11,677 nucleotides of DNA from positions 1 to 11,677 of the forward strand of contig CALXSW010000096.1 of the NCBI GenBank assembly GCA_944391255.1, written 5' to 3'. The notes under the pieces were generated by a model that saw nothing but the letters and a program-made list of their open reading frames with translations, ran no database searches and was not told where the DNA came from. Shown piece after piece: positions 8,131-11,677 of the stretch. Origin of the DNA: an uncultured Clostridia bacterium (GTDB lineage Bacteria > Bacillota > Clostridia > UBA1381). Both the position numbers and the translations under genes were made by a program. How positions within the stretch are numbered: position 1 is the first letter of the stretch; each line of letters starts with the position of its first letter.

Positions 8131-8227
8131 ATATATAATACTACTCCCTTCGTAAAAGCGTTTTCATATTATATATATAGAACAACCATTATTTTAGAAC
8201 ATTTTTTAATTCTGTATCAATAAAAAT
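8131..8227 (-). other. AT-rich spacer directly upstream of spoIVA
   Basis: About 97 nt between the terminator-like hairpin and the spoIVA start. I looked for a sigma-E type -10 (CATA followed by ...T) with a correctly spaced -35 and found none. A weak sigma-A-like pair TTGATA-18 bp-TAAAAT can be drawn on the minus strand. The start site of spoIVA is therefore unresolved. Confidence 0.4.
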
Positions 8228-8428
8228 TAAAGACGGCATTATCTGCATAACACGCAAATAATGCCGTCTTTACCTTTTTTATGCCCCGCTAATATATTTT
8301 CATCTTCAAACCCTACTATGCGGCATAGAAAAAATACCGTTATTTTTCATTAATAATATATTACATCAAAAATCTTTTTTGATTATTTTTTCAGCGTTTT
8401 ACATATAGAAAATATATAAACTATAGTT
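8222..8428 (-). ncRNA. Candidate structured untranslated RNA (free sRNA or spoIVA leader)
   Basis: A consensus promoter with extended -10 (8435-8463) reads leftwards into about 200 nt with no convincing ORF and ends at a perfect 15-bp hairpin with a T-tract (8222-8272). In between, hairpins can be drawn at 8365-8383 (8 bp, 3-nt loop), 8330-8347 (7 bp, loop ACGG on the minus strand) and 8281-8326 (ATGCCGC against GCGGGGCAT with a GG bulge). The only ATG-led reading frames are 4 to about 18 codons and lack a good start context or overlap the terminator. I tested 6S RNA (needs pairing of the two ends), T-box and preQ1 patterns by eye without a match. If it reads through, it would be the spoIVA leader. 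Confidence 0.5.
8228..8272. terminator. Bidirectional terminator-like hairpin between divergent genes
   Basis: Perfect 15-bp inverted repeat (8228-8242 with 8258-8272), extendable by 3 bp across one mismatch in the 15-nt loop. The minus strand continues ATTTTTATT and the plus strand CCTTTTTTA, so either direction could terminate. No annotated gene ends here: spoIVA starts to the left and the XRE gene starts to the right, both pointing away. That implies an unannotated transcript. Confidence 0.85.
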
Positions 8429-8429
8429 T
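8418..8429. promoter_or_regulatory. Palindrome AAACTATAGTTT at the leftward start site (candidate operator)
   Basis: Perfect 12-bp palindrome beginning six bases after the -10 box of the leftward promoter, so it covers the predicted transcription start. It shares the 8-bp core ACTATAGT with a second palindrome at 8527-8536. These are the only two exact copies I found in the window. Binding by the adjacent XRE protein is inferred. Confidence 0.55.
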
Positions 8430-8434
8430 TTATA

Positions 8435-8463
8435 ATTATAACATATATTCACTATTTTGTCAA
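8435..8463 (-). promoter_or_regulatory. Consensus extended sigma-A promoter reading leftwards
   Basis: Minus-strand TTGACA (8458-8463), 17-bp spacer ending in TGT, and TATAAT (8435-8440): a full match in both boxes plus the TGn extension. The predicted start is near 8428. The next gene in this direction is spoIVA, 298 nt away, beyond a terminator hairpin. Confidence 0.85.
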
Positions 8464-8486
8464 TATTAATTTATTTTAAAGCATAT

Positions 8487-8515
8487 TTGAGGAAATTTTA
8501 TGTATATTATATTAT
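8487..8515 (+). promoter_or_regulatory. Candidate promoter of the XRE gene
   Basis: TTGAGG (8487-8492), 17 bp, TATTAT (8510-8515). The start would be near 8522, leaving a leader of about 68 nt. A second possible pair, TTGAAA (8539-8544), 17 bp, TATATT (8562-8567), would start almost at the ribosome binding site. The -35 boxes of this and the leftward promoter are 23 bp apart, back to back. Confidence 0.6.
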
Positions 8516-8526
8516 AAATTTTTTTA

Positions 8527-8536
8527 TACTATAGTA
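8527..8536. promoter_or_regulatory. Palindrome TACTATAGTA downstream of the XRE promoter (candidate operator)
   Basis: Perfect 10-bp palindrome, 11 bp past the -10 box at 8510-8515, with the same ACTATAGT core as the site at 8418-8429. Centre-to-centre distance between the two is 108 bp, close to a whole number of helical turns, which would allow looping. Its place just after the start site suits autorepression. Confidence 0.5.
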
Positions 8537-8589
8537 GATTGAAATTTTGTATTAATTGATATATATTAAACAGCAGGAGGTGAATTATA

Positions 8590-8925
8590 ATGTATTACGA
8601 TACAGCATCAAGATTAAAACATCTTAGAAAAAAAGCAAACCTTTCACAGGAACAGGTTGCGCTGTCGGCAAATATTACACCCGCCTTTCTCGGTCAGTTA
8701 GAAAGAGGAGAAAAAAAACCAACAGTTGTAACTATAGAAAAAATATGCGGTGTTTTTAACATTTCACTTTCCGAATTTTTCTCTGATCAGGAATATATTT
8801 GCGACACTGACGCGACTATCCAAAAAACGACTGTTCTCCTGCGCCGTTTTTCAGACGACGAAAAAAAAGAAATATACAAAATCATAAAAGCGCTGGTCAG
8901 ATTTAAAAAACTTAACATGAAATAA
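8590..8925 (+). CDS. XRE-family (HTH_3) transcriptional regulator
   Basis: 111-residue DNA-binding protein of the Cro/CI/SinR type. The helix-turn-helix spans about residues 6-61: RLKHLRKKANLSQEQVAL, then NITPAFLGQLERGEKKP with the recognition helix around 31-39, and the usual IEKICGVFNISLSEFF. The C-terminal 40 residues are predicted helical and probably dimerise. There is no sensor or enzyme domain. AGGAGG (8575-8580) lies nine bases before the ATG. It is the only plus-strand gene in the window, has richer A content (many AAA codons) than its neighbours, and is flanked by terminator hairpins on both sides. Two palindromes upstream are likely operators. No phage or toxin genes adjoin it. Confidence 0.93.
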   Translation: MYYDTASRLKHLRKKANLSQEQVALSANITPAFLGQLERGEKKPTVVTIEKICGVFNISLSEFFSDQEYICDTDATIQKTTVLLRRFSDDEKKEIYKIIKALVRFKKLNMK

Positions 8926-8959
8926 TACCTCACTTAACTGTATTATGAAAAAAAGCTGA

Positions 8960-9000
8960 AAAAAACGTCATGACCGGTAAAGACAGTCATGACGTTTTTT
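8960..9000. terminator. Bidirectional terminator between the convergent XRE and DHHW genes
   Basis: A 15-bp perfect stem (8960-8974 with 8986-9000) with an 11-nt loop. The A-tract and T-tract are part of the arms, so it can serve both the XRE gene (plus) and the DHHW gene (minus). Its right arm touches the minus-strand stop codon at 9000-9002. Confidence 0.9.
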
Positions 9001-9995
9001 CAATTATTTATTACAGACAGATCCGCAAGCATTCCACAGTAATCGGCAAACGTGGTCGTGAAAACGTAGTTTACAACAAGCACCTCATTTACACCGCCCG
9101 ATTCCGCATCCTCATAAAAATTACCCTCGTACGATCTCGGATCGATAACTATTATCTTTTTATAGTTGTTTACAAGCCACGGGATCATTATATTCGCATA
9201 CGAATCCTTTATTATCATGAGCGTTTTTCCTTCAGCCATTGAGTTATTGGTTATCTCAACATACGGATTATCGCCGCCCATAAAGAATGTGTAATCATTT
9301 TTCGTTTCATCAAATACTGTCGCATTCGTTCCGTATTCCTTAACACTGCCGTTTTCCATTCTTTTCATCACAATGCTTATATCAAGTCCTGACACTGTAT
9401 CGTAATAAAAAAGTTTGTCTTTATCTGATTCGTCAAGCTCCGTATTCGCTTTCTGATACAGACTTCCGAAAAACTCGCCGCGTTCTTTGACCGTATAAAG
9501 TGATCTGCTGTACGGTGTTCCGCCTGATTCTTCAATAAATGAAGTATATCCGCAGTATGAACCGTTCATGTTCCAGTGGTGATCAGTTTTAAAATACAGA
9601 TCCTCTCCCGCTTCCGACGATTCCTTTAGTCTGTCATACACATTTACAGCTTTTATACCATCGCTTAACATATCATCTATATTATCAATGCATGATTTCT
9701 GGCTGTCCTGTGCGTTCGCAAACATAGGATCGGCAAATTCAAGCTGTGTAGGAACGATCATCGAATACATCGGTATATTTTCCGGCAAACCCTCTCTTAT
9801 AGAATTCAATGCCTCAGCATATTTTGTTTCGACGTCAGGTTTCTTTGAAAACATCTCCATTATACGTCCGTCGATTATAACAAGGCTGCCCTCGAGCGTT
9901 TCGCCTATTCCTATATCCGATGTCGTTGACACCACCTTGCCGACAAGCTCCGGAGTGTATCCGAAATACGACTGTATCCTACGCGAGATATTCAT
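9000..9995 (-). CDS. DHHW-family (AlgJ-like) protein, open frame downstream of the amber codon
   Basis: 331-residue open frame containing most of a DHHW-family protein, related to the AlgJ/AlgX SGNH-like O-acetylation proteins that act outside the membrane with an MBOAT partner. The name-giving motif is at residues 138-141 (TDHHW) and the probable nucleophile serine at 265 (IIKDSYAN). The first ATG of this frame (9993-9995) has AGAGG seven bases upstream, so internal or restarted translation is possible. It would lack the N-terminal membrane anchor, which is encoded upstream of an in-frame TAG (10059-10061), and so would likely stay in the cytoplasm. See the full-length pseudogene entry for the alternative reading. 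Confidence 0.6.
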   Translation of the reverse strand: MNISRRIQSYFGYTPELVGKVVSTTSDIGIGETLEGSLVIIDGRIMEMFSKKPDVETKYAEALNSIREGLPENIPMYSMIVPTQLEFADPMFANAQDSQKSCIDNIDDMLSDGIKAVNVYDRLKESSEAGEDLYFKTDHHWNMNGSYCGYTSFIEESGGTPYSRSLYTVKERGEFFGSLYQKANTELDESDKDKLFYYDTVSGLDISIVMKRMENGSVKEYGTNATVFDETKNDYTFFMGGDNPYVEITNNSMAEGKTLMIIKDSYANIMIPWLVNNYKKIIVIDPRSYEGNFYEDAESGGVNEVLVVNYVFTTTFADYCGMLADLSVINN

Positions 9996-10208
9996 AAGAG
10001 CGCCTCTAAAACCTATATTGTCATTTACATACGCGTCAAAGCCAGATGCAAATTCACCCTACACAAGCGTTTCCTTTGTGATATTCGGGAATGCTGCCAC
10101 CTCTCTGTTTTCAGATGTTATGCTCTCCTCGTCAGCCGGCAGCAGAAATAACAATACAGAGGCAGCCATCAGCAGCGCGAACAAAAATGTTATAACATAT
10201 TTACGCAT
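9000..10208 (-). pseudogene. DHHW-family gene interrupted by one in-frame TAG (codon 50)
   Basis: Starting at ATG 10206-10208, with GGAGG seven bases upstream and right after the MBOAT stop, one frame runs 403 codons to the stop at 9000 with a single TAG at 10059-10061. Codons 1-49 encode a basic start, a hydrophobic anchor (about residues 5-24) and the family's ENREVAAFPNI segment. Directly after the TAG comes GEFASGFDAYVNDNIGFRG, which is the family's next conserved block (normally of the form ENRxLAxFP...GEFxxxFexYxxDxFPFR). Family homology therefore spans the stop with no frameshift or gap. Options are a recent nonsense mutation, a base-call error, or readthrough. The remaining sequence shows no other damage, which argues for a recent event or an error. 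Confidence 0.8.
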
Positions 10209-10220
10209 ATACACACCTCC

Positions 10221-11603
10221 TCAGAACCTGAAATACAGGAACGGATTTGAAGTAGCTCCCGTAAGCAGTATAACGCACGCGGCAAACATAAGCACCATAA
10301 CAGCGCCCTCTATTATAAAGCCTATAAAATTTATAGACGTTATATAGACATATATAAGCATAGGCAGAGGCGTCGACACAAGCACACACGCAAAGAGCAG
10401 CCAAGCGTTTGAACAAAGCACCGACACAGTCGTTATGTCATATAGTCCGCAGTCAACCCCGAAAAGATGCCCCATAAAGGTGCGCAGCTCTGAAAAATCG
10501 GTGAAATTAAATATACCCCATCCGACTATAACAAAAAACATTGTTGTGAGATTAGACAGCACAGGTATCTTTGACCACCATTTGAAAAAATGTTTTTCGA
10601 TTATGAGCAAAACACCGTAATAAACACCCCACAGCACGAAATTCCATGACGCTCCATGCCACAGACCGGTGAGCAGCCAAACGATCATTATATTCATTAT
10701 CTGCCTGCGCCTGTTTCCGCCAAGAGGTATGTACACATAATCTCTGAAAAATCCGCTCAGAGTCATGTGCCATCTTCTCCAGAAATCAGTTATAGACCTT
10801 GCCACATACGGATAATTGAAGTTTTTAGGGAAACTAAATCCGAGCATTCTGCCCATTCCTATCGCCATATCTGAATATCCGGAAAAATCAAAATATAGCT
10901 GAAACGTATAAAATATTATGCCGAGCCACGATGAACCGACTGTCGCATGAGTTGTAGAGCTAAGTAAAAGATCCTTAGCGCTGCCCGAATAATTGGCAAG
11001 TATCACCTTTTTGCTAAGACCGAGAACGAACAGCTTTGCTCCGTCAGCAAAATCAATACTTCTGACCTTTCGCTTATTTATGCTTTTTTCAACCTCCGAA
11101 TATCTTACTATAGGTCCCGCGATAAGCTGAGGGAACATTGAAATGTATGTCAGGAATTTCAGATATGATTTCTGAACATGTGTTTCGTTCCTGTACACAT
11201 CTACAACATACGAAAGTATCTGGAACGTATAGAACGATATACCGAGCGGAAGACCTATCTGCGGAACAGGAAGGTCTGCACTAAAAACAGCGTTCGCGCT
11301 CTCTGTCAGAAATGCCGCGTATTTGAACACGCCTATCATCGCAATATCAAGCAGTACTGTAAAAACGAGTATCGCCTTAGCGCGGCGCAATCCATAATAC
11401 CGATCCATCACTATCGCAAGCACATAGTTTATAAACGATGCAGCGAGCAGCAGAAGTATAAATGACGGCTCGCCCCACGCGTAAAATAAAAGCGATGAAA
11501 ATGTTATAACGGCATTTTTATATGTCACACTGCGTGAAAAATTATATATGAGCAGAACAAGTGGAAGAAACACACATAAAAAAGTCAAGCTGGAAAAAAC
11601 CAT
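10221..11603 (-). CDS. MBOAT-family membrane O-acyltransferase (AlgI/PatA-like)
   Basis: Multi-pass membrane protein (460 aa, standard length) that passes acetyl or another acyl group across the membrane for O-acylation of a surface polysaccharide or peptidoglycan. Family signatures in order: LPLGISFYTFQILSYVVDVYR (118-138), FPQLIAGPIVRYSE (157-170), FYTFQLYFDFSGYSDMAIG (231-249), ITDFWRRWHMTLSGFFRDY (271-289) and the catalytic-histidine segment LWHGASWNF (314-322; His316). The ATG has GGAGG seven bases upstream. It ends 12 nt before the DHHW gene, its usual functional partner. The acceptor polymer is not shown by the sequence. Its promoter must lie beyond the window. Confidence 0.95.
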   Translation of the reverse strand: MVFSSLTFLCVFLPLVLLIYNFSRSVTYKNAVITFSSLLFYAWGEPSFILLLLAASFINYVLAIVMDRYYGLRRAKAILVFTVLLDIAMIGVFKYAAFLTESANAVFSADLPVPQIGLPLGISFYTFQILSYVVDVYRNETHVQKSYLKFLTYISMFPQLIAGPIVRYSEVEKSINKRKVRSIDFADGAKLFVLGLSKKVILANYSGSAKDLLLSSTTHATVGSSWLGIIFYTFQLYFDFSGYSDMAIGMGRMLGFSFPKNFNYPYVARSITDFWRRWHMTLSGFFRDYVYIPLGGNRRRQIMNIMIVWLLTGLWHGASWNFVLWGVYYGVLLIIEKHFFKWWSKIPVLSNLTTMFFVIVGWGIFNFTDFSELRTFMGHLFGVDCGLYDITTVSVLCSNAWLLFACVLVSTPLPMLIYVYITSINFIGFIIEGAVMVLMFAACVILLTGATSNPFLYFRF

Positions 11604-11615
11604 TGCATTTCCTCC

Positions 11616-11677
11616 TTATTCCTGTTCAATATCCTTAGGAACTTCAAGCGTTATATTTCCTATGCGGCACGATCTTA
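11616..11677 (-). CDS. C-terminal end of an unidentified gene upstream of the MBOAT gene
   Basis: The last 19 codons of a frame entering from the right edge, ending in LEVPKDIEQE and TAA at 11616-11618. The stop is directly followed by the GGAGG of the MBOAT gene, with 12 nt between genes, as in a tight operon. Too short to identify, and the chance that this is not coding is real. Confidence 0.5.
   Translation of the reverse strand, partial: RSCRIGNITLEVPKDIEQE

Noticed and set aside
8131..8227. Sigma-E promoter for spoIVA
   Set aside because: GATACA around 8212-8217 resembles a -10, but the nearest ATAAT upstream is 19 bp away, not the usual ~14; not strong enough to list.
8354..8363. Palindrome TAATATATTA as another operator
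   Set aside because: Pure A/T in a very AT-rich stretch; expected by chance and not shared with the ACTATAGT sites.
8222..8428. 6S RNA, T-box or preQ1 riboswitch in the spoIVA/XRE spacer
   Set aside because: The two ends do not pair as in 6S RNA, and no T-box or preQ1 consensus could be aligned by eye; kept only as an unclassified RNA candidate.
9000..10208. Pyrrolysine or selenocysteine-type recoding at the amber codon
   Set aside because: No recoding signal or pyl gene is visible, and the codon is not at an active-site residue; mutation or base-call error is simpler.
9688..10347. 219-codon plus-strand frame
   Set aside because: Antisense to the DHHW and MBOAT genes, whose motifs are clear on the minus strand.

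Overview
The window looks like a chromosomal segment from a spore-forming member of the Clostridia (Bacillota). Support comes from a full-length spoIVA, the order small ORF-valS-folC, consensus sigma-A promoters (TTGACA-17-TATAAT), strong AGGAGG-type ribosome binding sites and very AT-rich spacers around genes of moderate GC that favour ATA for isoleucine. I cannot name a species. A gut Oscillospiraceae/Ruminococcus-like lineage is a guess from codon style only. No tRNA, rRNA, CRISPR array or insertion sequence was seen.

All genes but one lie on the minus strand. From left to right: the 5' end of typA/bipA (1-260) with its promoter; folC (406-1647); valS (1707-4352); a 63-residue two-helix membrane protein (4381-4572). 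The last three form one unit read leftwards from a near-perfect promoter at 4622-4650, ending at a hairpin at 371-403, with a second terminator-like hairpin between valS and folC. Next are a lipoprotein with a C-terminal SH3-like domain (4704-5675) with its own consensus promoter, then a two-gene unit of spoIVA (6652-8130) and an RsiV-like DUF3298 lipoprotein (5918-6667) that overlaps spoIVA's end and ends at a strong terminator.

The AT-rich spacer 8131-8589 is the most unusual part. It separates spoIVA (minus) from a small XRE-family repressor (8590-8925, plus). It holds divergent consensus promoters. The leftward one has an extended -10 box and opens onto about 200 nt without a credible ORF, with several predicted hairpins and a perfect 15-bp terminator stem. 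Each promoter has a palindrome with the core ACTATAGT at or just after its predicted start point. I read this as a candidate regulator/structured-RNA pair: the repressor would control itself and an untranslated RNA, which is either free-standing or an attenuated leader of spoIVA.

The right side (9000-11677, minus) is a cell-surface O-acetylation operon: the tail of an unidentified gene, an MBOAT acyltransferase, and an AlgJ-like DHHW-family partner. The DHHW gene carries an in-frame TAG at codon 50, so as given it is either a fresh pseudogene, a sequencing error, or expressed from an internal start without its export signal.
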